The notes under the pieces: generated by a model
Database searches by the model: none
Told to the model about the DNA's origin: nothing
Seen by the model: only the letters and a program-made list of their open reading frames with translations
Translations under genes and position numbers: made by a program
Assembly: GCF_003687725.1 (NCBI RefSeq)
Contig: NZ_RDOJ01000003.1
Coordinates: 127,605 to 191,604, forward strand
From: Faecalibacter macacae
Lineage (GTDB): Bacteria > Bacteroidota > Bacteroidia > Flavobacteriales > Weeksellaceae
DNA: 64,000 nucleotides
Reading direction: 5' to 3'
Part shown: positions 10,530 to 19,436 of the stretch, in pieces
Layout: every line of letters starts with the position of its first letter
How positions within the stretch are numbered: position 1 is the stretch's first letter

Positions 10530-10979
10530 ATGAGTTTAGAAGTAGAAATTATGTCTCAATTGAAAGAGGCAATGAAAGCTAAAAATACAATTGCATTAGA
10601 AGCATTACGTGCGGTAAAATCTGAATTATTATTAGCGAAAACTTCTGGTTCTGGTGAAGAATTAACAGAAGCTCAGCAAATTGCTTTATTACAAAAATTA
10701 ATAAAACAAAGAAAAGAGGCTGCAGAACAATTTAAAGCTAACGGTAGAGAAGAGTTTGAGCAAAAAGAGTTAGCTCAAGCTGAAGTTATCTTACAATTTT
10801 TACCAAAACAATTATCAGCAGAAGAATTAGAAGCTGTGATTAAAGAAATTATTGCAGAGGTTGGTGCCACTTCTCCAAAAGATATGGGAAAAGTAATGGG
10901 AACAGCATCGGCTAAATTAGCTGGTAAAGCTGAAGGAAAGTTAATTTCTGAAAAAGTAAAAGATTTATTAAATAACTAA
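10530..10979 (+). CDS. GatB/YqeY domain-containing protein
   Basis: The 149-residue soluble protein is almost entirely helical, with alternating Lys/Glu/Ala-rich stretches and a C-terminal GKVMG...KLAGKAEGKLIS segment. This matches the YqeY family, which resembles the tRNA-binding tail domain of GatB, the amidotransferase B subunit. The family's cellular role is not settled; a link to tRNA metabolism is inferred only from the domain. It lies alone between two terminators just downstream of ftsZ, a common neighbourhood in Flavobacteriia. Confidence 0.85.
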   Translation: MSLEVEIMSQLKEAMKAKNTIALEALRAVKSELLLAKTSGSGEELTEAQQIALLQKLIKQRKEAAEQFKANGREEFEQKELAQAEVILQFLPKQLSAEELEAVIKEIIAEVGATSPKDMGKVMGTASAKLAGKAEGKLISEKVKDLLNN

Positions 10980-10985
10980 TTAATT

Positions 10986-11003
10986 ACTTCTTTTAAAAGA
11001 AGT
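10986..11003. repeat. 18-bp perfect palindrome
   Basis: The sequence 10986-11003 is a perfect inverted repeat with no spacer (arms of 9 bases centred on TTTT/AAAA), 6 bases after the YqeY stop codon. It may be part of the RNA 3' end structure or a weak protein-binding site; no function can be assigned. Confidence 0.5.
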
Positions 11004-11014
11004 GAAAATGCTAT

Positions 11015-11047
11015 AAAGCTAAGGTATTCAATGCTTTAGCTTTTTTT
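11015..11047 (+). terminator. Rho-independent terminator after the YqeY-like gene
   Basis: An 8-bp stem (11015-11022 with 11036-11043) with a 13-base loop runs into a T tract. The rest of the 320-base gap to the next gene is AT-rich and holds only the candidate promoter at 11267. Confidence 0.8.
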
Positions 11048-11266
11048 ATTGAATTAAAATGATTTTAATAAAATATATAACTTACTGTAAATCAATAATA
11101 AAATAGTTTTAAACGGTTAGTTGCCAAAAAAATTAATATTTATTGTTTTTTTTAACATGAGTTTAACAAATGCTCCAAACCCATAGTATATTAGCGTTTT
11201 AGAGGAATTTGATCTTGTGAAAAATTGATGATAGAACGATTCTAAATAAAGAACGTTAATCGTCCC

Positions 11267-11274
11267 TATATTTG
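11267..11274 (+). promoter_or_regulatory. Candidate -7 box upstream of the RlpA-like gene
   Basis: TATATTTG matches the Bacteroidota -7 consensus TAnnTTTG and lies 25 bases before the ATG. No convincing -33 TTG is seen at the usual distance. Confidence 0.5.
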
Positions 11275-11299
11275 TCAGGTAATCAGAAAAATCTAAAGG

Positions 11300-11845
11300 A
11301 TGAACAAAATTATATTAACATTACTTTTTATGTTAGTTATTTTTCCAATAGCAAATGCTGATGGTAAAATTTTAAGAGAGTCGGATTCAGTAATTGTAGA
11401 TAAAATTACTAAAATCGTGCCAGACTCGAATGAAAGATTTAGCAATGATGTTGATAATGATACAATTAAACCAGTATCAGAATTATCAACTGAAGAAACA
11501 AAAGAAGTTGAAGAACTTATTGAGAACGCTGCAATAGTTTCTTCTGGTGTGGTTTCTTGGTATGGAGCTAAATTCCATGGAAGAAAAACAGCAAGTGGTG
11601 AGGTTTATGACAAGAATGAATTAACTGCTGCACACAAAACATTACCTTTCGGAACAAAAGTTAAAGTAACGAATATTAGAAATGGTAAAACTGTTGTAGT
11701 TGAAATCAACGACAGAGGACCATACGTTAAATCGAGAGTGTTAGATCTTAGCCAAGCGGCCTTCAGTGAAATTGGTCATACCAATTCTGGAGTAATGCAT
11801 GTTGAATATGAAATCTTAGACGATTCATCTTCAAAAGAGTTATAA
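11300..11845 (+). CDS. RlpA-like septal ring lytic transglycosylase/lipoprotein family protein
   Basis: The 181-residue protein has a signal peptide (about 1-20, ending IANA) with no obvious lipobox, then an acidic linker and a C-terminal double-psi beta-barrel (about 80-177) with SWYGAKFHGRKTASGE and the NDRGPY motif at 137-142. In RlpA this barrel cleaves naked peptidoglycan strands, and the Asp of NDRGP is thought to be catalytic. It would act in the periplasm. The gene stands alone between terminators. Confidence 0.88.
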   Translation: MNKIILTLLFMLVIFPIANADGKILRESDSVIVDKITKIVPDSNERFSNDVDNDTIKPVSELSTEETKEVEELIENAAIVSSGVVSWYGAKFHGRKTASGEVYDKNELTAAHKTLPFGTKVKVTNIRNGKTVVVEINDRGPYVKSRVLDLSQAAFSEIGHTNSGVMHVEYEILDDSSSKEL

Positions 11846-11868
11846 TAATAGCACTACATGTAAAAATT

Positions 11869-11900
11869 AAAAAGGATAAACTAATGTTTATCCTTTTTTT
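11869..11900 (+). terminator. Terminator after the RlpA-like gene
   Basis: A 12-bp stem (11869-11880 with 11887-11898) with a 6-base loop and a T tract. Confidence 0.85.
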
Positions 11901-11921
11901 ATTATCTTAAATCTAAAGTAA

Positions 11922-11950
11922 TAAAAAAATCCACTCTAATGAGTGGATTT
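11922..11950 (-). terminator. Terminator after mqo
   Basis: A 10-bp stem (11927-11936 with 11941-11950) has its T tract on the minus strand at 11930-11922, so it ends the mqo transcript coming from the right. Confidence 0.85.
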
Positions 11951-11972
11951 TATCTTTATATAAGAATCAATA

Positions 11973-13445
11973 TTATTTGATTTTTAAAGTAGTATTTGTT
12001 TTCGCTCTACTTTCAGCAACTAATGTAGCGTCGTTGAAATCTTTTCCGAAAGAAGGAATCATAGTTTTAATTGATTCGTTCCATTGATTTTTCATCAATT
12101 CAGGGAAACATTTATTTAATACATTAATCATTGCAGAAACAGATGTAGATGCACCTGGAGAAGCTCCTAATAATGCAGCGATTGATCCGTCTTGTGCAGC
12201 TACGATTTCAGTACCAAATTTTAAAACTCCTTTTCCGCCTTGGTTTTCGATAACTTGTACACGTTGTCCTGCAGTTTGTTCAAACCAGTCTTCTAATTTA
12301 GCTTCAGGTAAATAATCTCTTAAAGATTCAACTTTTTTCTCTTTTGATAATAATACTTGTTCAATTAAGTATTTAGTTAAATCCATATTATTTAAACCAC
12401 AGTTCATTAAGAATCCAACATTTCCTAATTTAACAGATTTAAATAAATCTAAGTTAGAACCTTCTTTTAAGAATTTTGTTGAGAAAACAGCAAATGGTCC
12501 GAATAATAAAGATTTTTTACCATCAATTACTCGTGTGTCTAAGTGAGGTACAGACATTGGAGGAGCTCCAAGTTGTGCTTTACCATATACTTTAGCAAAG
12601 TGTTTATCGATTACTTCTTTGTTTTGACAAATTAACCATTGTCCTCCAACAGGGAAACCACCGAAGTTTTTAGATTCTGGAATGCCAGATTTCTGTAAAG
12701 TTAAGATAGCTCCACCACCTGCACCAATAAATACGAAATCAGCATTTACAGGTTTAGAGTTTCCAGATTTTAAATCTTTAACTTTAACAGCCCATTTACC
12801 ATTAGATAAACGAGTTACATCAGTTACTTCATGAGAAGTTTCTAAAGTAACTTCTCCTTTGTTTTGTAATCCTTTAAAGATTTCACGAGTTAATTCACCG
12901 AAGTTAATATCTGTTCCAATTTCCATAAAAGTAGCAGCTACTTTTTCTTTTGGATCACGACCATTAACAATTAATGGAGCCCAAGTTTTGATTTGTTCAA
13001 TATCCTCAGAGTATTCCATATCACTGAATAATGGATGCTTGGACATTGCTTCATATCTTTTTCTTAAGAAATTCACATCGTTTTCACCCCATACGAAACT
13101 CATGTGTGGAGTTTTACGTAAAAAGTTTTCTGGAGAAGAAATATAATTGTTGTCTATTAAATAAGACCAAAATTCTTTAGATGTTTCAAATTGCTTTGCG
13201 ATATCAATTGCTTTAGCAATATCAACATTCCCATTTTTATCTTGTGGTGTATAGTTTAACTCACAAAACGCAGAGTGTCCTGTACCAGCATTGTTAAATG
13301 CCTCAGAACTTTCGAAACCAATTTTATCTAATTTTTCAAAAACTGATATTTTAATTTCTGGATTTAATTTTTTTAGAATAATACTTAAGGTAGCGCTCAT
13401 GATTCCAGCACCAATTAAGACTACCTCTTGTGGTTGTTTTTCCAT
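11973..13445 (-). CDS. mqo: Malate:quinone oxidoreductase
   Basis: Mqo oxidises malate to oxaloacetate at the membrane and passes electrons to menaquinone, replacing NAD-dependent malate dehydrogenase in the TCA cycle. The N-terminal FAD-binding loop VLIGAGIMSATL spans 9-20, followed by the family-typical NNAGTGHSAFCELNYTP stretch, and late GASPGASTSVSAM. The length, 490 residues, is that of the family. The gene is monocistronic, with a terminator behind it and a candidate -7 box at 13466-13473. Confidence 0.96.
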   Translation of the reverse strand: MEKQPQEVVLIGAGIMSATLSIILKKLNPEIKISVFEKLDKIGFESSEAFNNAGTGHSAFCELNYTPQDKNGNVDIAKAIDIAKQFETSKEFWSYLIDNNYISSPENFLRKTPHMSFVWGENDVNFLRKRYEAMSKHPLFSDMEYSEDIEQIKTWAPLIVNGRDPKEKVAATFMEIGTDINFGELTREIFKGLQNKGEVTLETSHEVTDVTRLSNGKWAVKVKDLKSGNSKPVNADFVFIGAGGGAILTLQKSGIPESKNFGGFPVGGQWLICQNKEVIDKHFAKVYGKAQLGAPPMSVPHLDTRVIDGKKSLLFGPFAVFSTKFLKEGSNLDLFKSVKLGNVGFLMNCGLNNMDLTKYLIEQVLLSKEKKVESLRDYLPEAKLEDWFEQTAGQRVQVIENQGGKGVLKFGTEIVAAQDGSIAALLGASPGASTSVSAMINVLNKCFPELMKNQWNESIKTMIPSFGKDFNDATLVAESRAKTNTTLKIK

Positions 13446-13465
13446 CTCGATTTCTAAATTTACTA

Positions 13466-13473
13466 CAAAGTTA
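13466..13473 (-). promoter_or_regulatory. Candidate -7 box upstream of mqo
   Basis: On the minus strand this reads TAACTTTG (TAnnTTTG consensus), 20 bases before the ATG. A spaced -33 TTG is not evident. Confidence 0.4.
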
Positions 13474-13565
13474 TTAATAAATGCCTTTATTATTCTATTA
13501 ATATTTTATTAAAAACAATGATTTATTGCATCATTATTGTAAAATTAGAAATAAACCTGATAGTC

Positions 13566-13919
13566 TTAAATATTTTCATTTCTTAAACTCTCAATTGCTT
13601 CATCAAATGAGATTGCAGCTTCAAAAGCATTTTTATTTACAACTGTTGTTTTCGAAAACTTATCGTGCCATCCATTTAATCCTAAAAATGAAAAGCCTTC
13701 GAAAGGAATAATTCTACAAATACTTCTTATAAAATAATCTTTAGTTGTTGGTTCAGAACCATCAATCATTATAACCTTTATACCTGTAATTAGTTTTCCT
13801 AAAGTTCGCCTTTTTGTAATTGATTCAAATATAGAATAGTAAAGTATTAAATTATTAATTGCAATAATATTGTAAATAAGATCATTTTCGTTTATTTCTA
13901 TTGGAATAATCATCAACAA
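13566..13919 (-). CDS. RDD family membrane protein, start codon unclear
   Basis: The visible ORF from TTG (13919) encodes 117 residues with the RDD-family pattern RRTLGKLITGIKVI (about 37-50) and a C-terminal IRSICRIIPFEGFSFLG...GWHDKFSKT region. The function of small RDD membrane proteins is generally unknown. The same frame stays open upstream to 14057 and there encodes a GIRFANYIID segment plus a first hydrophobic helix, which belong to the family but have no ATG, GTG or TTG before them. The gene therefore either uses a non-standard start (several ATT codons at 14057-14049), is truncated, or has lost its start. Confidence 0.65.
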   Translation of the reverse strand: MLMIIPIEINENDLIYNIIAINNLILYYSIFESITKRRTLGKLITGIKVIMIDGSEPTTKDYFIRSICRIIPFEGFSFLGLNGWHDKFSKTTVVNKNAFEAAISFDEAIESLRNENI

Positions 13920-14091
13920 AATACCATATAAAATTCCTATTATAAAAGTGAAAATTATATATGCGATGATGTCAATAATATAATTAGCGAAACGTATTCC
14001 TTGGTTTGATTTGTGAATAATGTTGATACATAGTTGAGAGTTGTTTTTAATAATAATTTATAAACGTAAAATAATAAAAAATATTTGGGTG

Positions 14092-14126
14092 AAAAAATAA
14101 AGCCATTCAGTTTCCTGAATGGCTTT
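14092..14126 (-). terminator. Terminator after groEL
   Basis: A 12-bp perfect stem (14099-14110 with 14115-14126), 4-base loop, and minus-strand T tract at 14097-14092. Confidence 0.9.
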
Positions 14127-14152
14127 TAATATATCATTTAATGATGTTATGA

Positions 14153-15859
<1,707 letters not shown>

Positions 15860-16138
15860 TTAGATGATTGCTAAAATATCAGCTTCACGCATGATTAAGT
15901 AATCTTTACCTACTAATTTTAATTCAGTACCTGAATATTTTCCGTAAAGAACTTTGTCACCGATAGCAACTGTCATTGGCTCATCTACTTTACCATTACC
16001 AACTGCTACAACGATTCCTTCTTGTGGTTTTTCTTTTGCTGAATCTGGAATAATAATTCCTGATGCTGTTTTAGTTTCTGCTGGAGCTGGTTCAATAACA
16101 ACTCTGTCTGCTAATGGTTTAATGTTTAATTCTGACAT
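15860..16138 (-). CDS. groS: Co-chaperonin GroES (Hsp10)
   Basis: The 92-residue protein caps the GroEL chamber. The start region [15 protein letters not shown], the mobile loop [16 protein letters not shown] (about 22-37) and the [13 protein letters not shown] strand are all diagnostic. It is the first gene of the operon. The 160 bases upstream contain an 8-bp inverted repeat (16177-16202) that could be a heat-shock operator; no CIRCE element is present. Confidence 0.99.
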   Translation of the reverse strand: MSELNIKPLADRVVIEPAPAETKTASGIIIPDSAKEKPQEGIVVAVGNGKVDEPMTVAIGDKVLYGKYSGTELKLVGKDYLIMREADILAII

Positions 16139-16176
16139 ATCTTTTCTTTTTTTATAAATATTTAAGTAATGTTTGT

Positions 16177-16202
16177 ATACTTTTTAAGAACTCGAAAAGT
16201 AT
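16177..16202. promoter_or_regulatory. Inverted repeat upstream of groES
   Basis: ATACTTTT (16177-16184) and AAAAGTAT (16195-16202) form perfect 8-bp arms around a 10-base spacer, 39 bases upstream of groES. Position and symmetry fit an operator; the binding protein is unknown. Confidence 0.4.
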
Positions 16203-16241
16203 GCCATTGCTTTATTTCTGACATTTTGAAATAGTTAATTC

Positions 16242-16277
16242 AAAAAAAAATGCCAGATTATGACAACCTGACATTTT
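16242..16277 (-). terminator. Terminator after the secreted metalloprotease gene
   Basis: A stem of 10 bp with one G-U pair (16247-16256 with 16268-16277) is followed on the minus strand by nine T residues. It separates the metalloprotease transcript from the groES promoter. Confidence 0.75.
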
Positions 16278-16300
16278 ATATATCGAATAATAAAATCGAA

Positions 16301-18565
16301 TTATTTTTTAATCACTAATTTTTTAGAGTATTGCTCACCGTCAGCTTTAACAGTAACAATATAAACTCCGTTTGGTAAGTGAGATAAGTTTAATTTATGT
16401 GACTTAACATCTGCTCTAGCAGTGTTGTAATTGTAAACTTGTTTACCAGTCATATCATTCACATATGCAATGAAGTTTGAGTAATTTTTTGCAGTTTCAA
16501 TATTAACTTCACCTCTTGATGGATTAGGTGTAATTGTAATAGCATTATTATCGTTTACTTCAATTATAGATAATGGACTATTAATAGTAAAGTTTACTTT
16601 ATTGACAGCTAAGTAAATATTATCTATTGGTAGTATCATTAAACGAGCATTGGTAGTTTCTCCAATTCCATGAGGTACAATAAATGTATATGTTCCATTA
16701 TTAGGAGTAGACTCTACTAGTGTATAATCCCAAGTTATACCACCATCTAATGATAAAATAATTTTAACATCAGTAGTATTAATATTATTAGCGTCTGTAC
16801 CTGCTACATCCCAAGAAATTGTTGCTTCTTGTCCTCCTGTCCATGTTTCTGAATTTTCTTGAGAGGTAACTTGAAATGGACCAACTTCTTTAACACTAAT
16901 TGTAACATTTTTACGTGCAGTTTGGCCACCAACAGGATTATTATCTCTAACTAATAAAGAAAAGTTTAATCTACGAGCTACACTTGGTAATACTTCCCAA
17001 GTAAAAGGTGCTGGATTAGTAGCTAAAGTTAATTTATTAGCAAGAATTGATTGGAAGTTAGGGAAATATCTTTCACTTTCAGTTGTAGGTATTATCGATC
17101 TAAATGTAGGTCCACCAGTATTTGTAGAAATAGGAGGCTGAACAGCTGTTTGTGTACTAGTTTGGTTATCTGTTTGTTCCCAGCTGTATGTTAAGTTATC
17201 ACCATCGACATCAGTTGCTATAGCATCTAATTTGAATGCGGTTGAATGCGGTATATGATATGAAAGTTTATTTAAATCAATTTCAGGTTCATTATTTCCA
17301 CTTTCAGTATTAACAGAACATTGACCAGCATTAGATGTAATAAAACTATAGATATTGTTTACGCTTGCTGTAGAAAAATAAGGATCACTATTATTTTGGA
17401 CGTTTGGAGGACAAATACCGGCATAAGCCATAATTGTGCTTCCACTTCCTGGTTCAATTGCAGTAGCTGTTGATCTATTTCCAGAACAAGAGTTATTAAA
17501 TGTATGTGTAGCTCCAAATTGATGTCCCATTTCGTGAGCTACAAAATCAATGTAAAAAACATCATTAATAGGCGCGCTTAATCCGGTTACTCCTCCTGCT
17601 TTTAAATATCCACAAGGGCTTCTTAAATAAGCAACACCACCCCCACCAGTAGAAAAAACATGACCAATATCGTAGTTGTCAATTCCAATTTCTCTATCAA
17701 TAACTGTTTGATTTTCACCTAACATAGCGCTACCACTATTATTGGTATATTCATCGGTTCTAATAAAAATAAGCTTATCATTGTTATCAATTAACTCCAT
17801 TGTAACACCAAATTCTTTCTCATAAATACCGTTTACACGAGTCATCGCAACGTTAATTGCAGACATTACAGCTGCCACTTTTTCTTCATCAGTACCACCA
17901 GCTAAACCAGCTCTATTAAAATGGTATCTAGAGTACTCTACCGTTGTAGCTAAAGCTAATCTATATTTTCGTAATTGTCCGTCTACAGCAGTTCTATTTG
18001 TAGGTATATTTTCAATAGCTTGTTTAATTATGTTCTCTTGATGGATATTTTCAGTATCACAAATAAAATCATGAGTACTTTCTACACTTTTTCTATTATA
18101 AGAGATGTAAGTATTTAAATCTTCTGTGTAAGCTTCAATATATGATACTTTATCGCTTTGGAAAATCATAGCACTTAATCCATGATATGGAGAAAAACTG
18201 AATCTTATTGAATGTTTTCCGTCTTGAGATTTACCAACATAGGATCTAACCATATCGTATTTATCTTGTAGGTTAGGAGCCATAATAGAAGATTCTTCAA
18301 CTAAATATTTAATAATTTGGCCATCACCATTAGGAATACTTACTAAACGAGGTTGATTAGCACCTTTGTTTGATGTTTGATTTAATTCCTTTTTTAAATT
18401 TTCAGTATCTAAAGTAAATAATTTATGCTCTTTAGGTATTGTAATTCTCTCAATTAAATTGGTTGGTTTAAAATTAGCATTTTTGATTTCTTGCCAATGA
18501 TTTTTTTGAGCGAAGATGGAACTACTTCCTAATAGTAGTGATAAGATAATAAATTTTGATTTCAT
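16301..18565 (-). CDS. Secreted reprolysin-like zinc metalloprotease with T9SS sorting domain
   Basis: The 754-residue protein has a signal peptide (1-19, ending IFAQ), a propeptide-like region, a metzincin catalytic domain with HEMGHQFGATH at 344-354 (three zinc-binding His and the catalytic Glu), and a downstream Met-turn-like SGSTIMAYAG. A middle Ig-like region follows, and residues about 676-754 form a type A T9SS C-terminal sorting domain (TPNPSRGEV...GVYIVTVK...KLVIKK). It should be exported by the T9SS, whose gldKLMN genes are at 29.8-34.5 kb. Its start overlaps the stop of the preceding lipoprotein gene by 4 bases (ATGA), so the two are translationally coupled. Confidence 0.92.
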   Translation of the reverse strand: MKSKFIILSLLLGSSSIFAQKNHWQEIKNANFKPTNLIERITIPKEHKLFTLDTENLKKELNQTSNKGANQPRLVSIPNGDGQIIKYLVEESSIMAPNLQDKYDMVRSYVGKSQDGKHSIRFSFSPYHGLSAMIFQSDKVSYIEAYTEDLNTYISYNRKSVESTHDFICDTENIHQENIIKQAIENIPTNRTAVDGQLRKYRLALATTVEYSRYHFNRAGLAGGTDEEKVAAVMSAINVAMTRVNGIYEKEFGVTMELIDNNDKLIFIRTDEYTNNSGSAMLGENQTVIDREIGIDNYDIGHVFSTGGGGVAYLRSPCGYLKAGGVTGLSAPINDVFYIDFVAHEMGHQFGATHTFNNSCSGNRSTATAIEPGSGSTIMAYAGICPPNVQNNSDPYFSTASVNNIYSFITSNAGQCSVNTESGNNEPEIDLNKLSYHIPHSTAFKLDAIATDVDGDNLTYSWEQTDNQTSTQTAVQPPISTNTGGPTFRSIIPTTESERYFPNFQSILANKLTLATNPAPFTWEVLPSVARRLNFSLLVRDNNPVGGQTARKNVTISVKEVGPFQVTSQENSETWTGGQEATISWDVAGTDANNINTTDVKIILSLDGGITWDYTLVESTPNNGTYTFIVPHGIGETTNARLMILPIDNIYLAVNKVNFTINSPLSIIEVNDNNAITITPNPSRGEVNIETAKNYSNFIAYVNDMTGKQVYNYNTARADVKSHKLNLSHLPNGVYIVTVKADGEQYSKKLVIKK

Positions 18566-18978
18566 AAATATTCTAGTGTTAAATAATTAATTTCTTTAGG
18601 TATTTCTAAAATGATTAAGTTGATTGAATTGTCAAATTCGTCGTTTACTTTAGTCATTTTTAAAGTGTTTTTTTTTGCAATTTTTAATTCTGAAATTTCG
18701 TATTGTTCAATATTTTCTTTACAAATTACAGCTAAGTTTTTATTTGAAAAATCAACAATTTGTAATGGATTATTTCTTTCTCCTGGTATTATTAAAGATT
18801 TTTGAAATTGATCAAAATCATTAAAGTTATTATAAATTATAACTTCTTCATTACAAGTATTTCCATTATTTGTAATGTTAATGATATTTAGATTTTCTTT
18901 TGAAATTATTTTTTGTTGATTTGAACAACTAATTAAAGAGAACAATATTACTAAGTAGTAAATGAAATTGCAATTCAT
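18562..18978 (-). CDS. Lipoprotein coupled to the metalloprotease, possibly PrcB-like
   Basis: The 138-residue protein begins with a lipoprotein signal (hydrophobic 5-16, lipobox LISC with Cys18). The rest shows alternating beta strands, including IVDFSNKNLAVICKE, followed by a short Glu-rich end. The pattern VDFSxK-x-AVI resembles the PrcB C-terminal domain, named after a lipoprotein of the treponemal dentilisin protease complex, but the match is by eye and weak. Its overlap with the metalloprotease gene suggests an accessory or controlling role toward that enzyme; this is inference. Confidence 0.75.
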   Translation of the reverse strand: MNCNFIYYLVILFSLISCSNQQKIISKENLNIINITNNGNTCNEEVIIYNNFNDFDQFQKSLIIPGERNNPLQIVDFSNKNLAVICKENIEQYEISELKIAKKNTLKMTKVNDEFDNSINLIILEIPKEINYLTLEYL

Positions 18979-19025
18979 ATTTAATGTTTTAACTAAATTA
19001 TGAAATATATTTAAAAGTATTGTAA

Positions 19026-19062
19026 TAAAAATGCGAATTCAGAGATACTGAATTCGCATTTA
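19026..19062 (-). terminator. Terminator after secG
   Basis: A strong stem of about 15 bp (19028-19042 with 19048-19062) with a 5-base loop and a short T run on the minus strand. Confidence 0.85.
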
Positions 19063-19084
19063 AATACTTATAATATATGTTTTA

Positions 19085-19432
19085 TTATTTTGCTGGTGCC
19101 TCAGGCGCAACTGGTGCAGTTGTATTACCTGTAGGTACTGTAGTATTACCTGTAGGAATTTCTACTGCTTTTTTAGCTGGTAATTTTATAGCATTTGGAT
19201 TATCTTGCATTACATTAGCTCCAATAACTAAGAAGATAACTGCAAAAAATAATCCCCAGGTAGTGCGATCTAAGAAGTTATTTGTACGTTGTACTCCAAA
19301 CATTTGGCTTCCTCCGCCTCCACCAAAAGATGAAGATAAACCTCCTCCCTTAGGATTCTGTGATAAAATAACTAATGATAGTAAAACACATAGGATCATG
19401 ATGATAACCATGAAAAATTGAAATGTTCCCAT
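19085..19432 (-). CDS. secG: Preprotein translocase subunit SecG
   Basis: SecG is the small two-helix membrane subunit of SecYEG. The 115-residue protein has a first helix (about 5-24), the characteristic ILSQNPKGGGLSSSFGGGG loop, a second helix (about 58-76), and a Pro/Thr/Ala-rich tail typical of Bacteroidota versions. It starts 4 bases after the end of the Glu-rich repeat gene, so it is the last gene of the miaB-lptE-secG transcription unit, followed by a terminator. Confidence 0.96.
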   Translation of the reverse strand: MGTFQFFMVIIMILCVLLSLVILSQNPKGGGLSSSFGGGGGSQMFGVQRTNNFLDRTTWGLFFAVIFLVIGANVMQDNPNAIKLPAKKAVEIPTGNTTVPTGNTTAPVAPEAPAK

Positions 19433-19436
19433 TTTT

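Noticed and set aside
19077-19421. A 114-codon plus-strand frame over secG
   Set aside because: Antisense shadow of secG, whose protein sequence is clearly recognisable.
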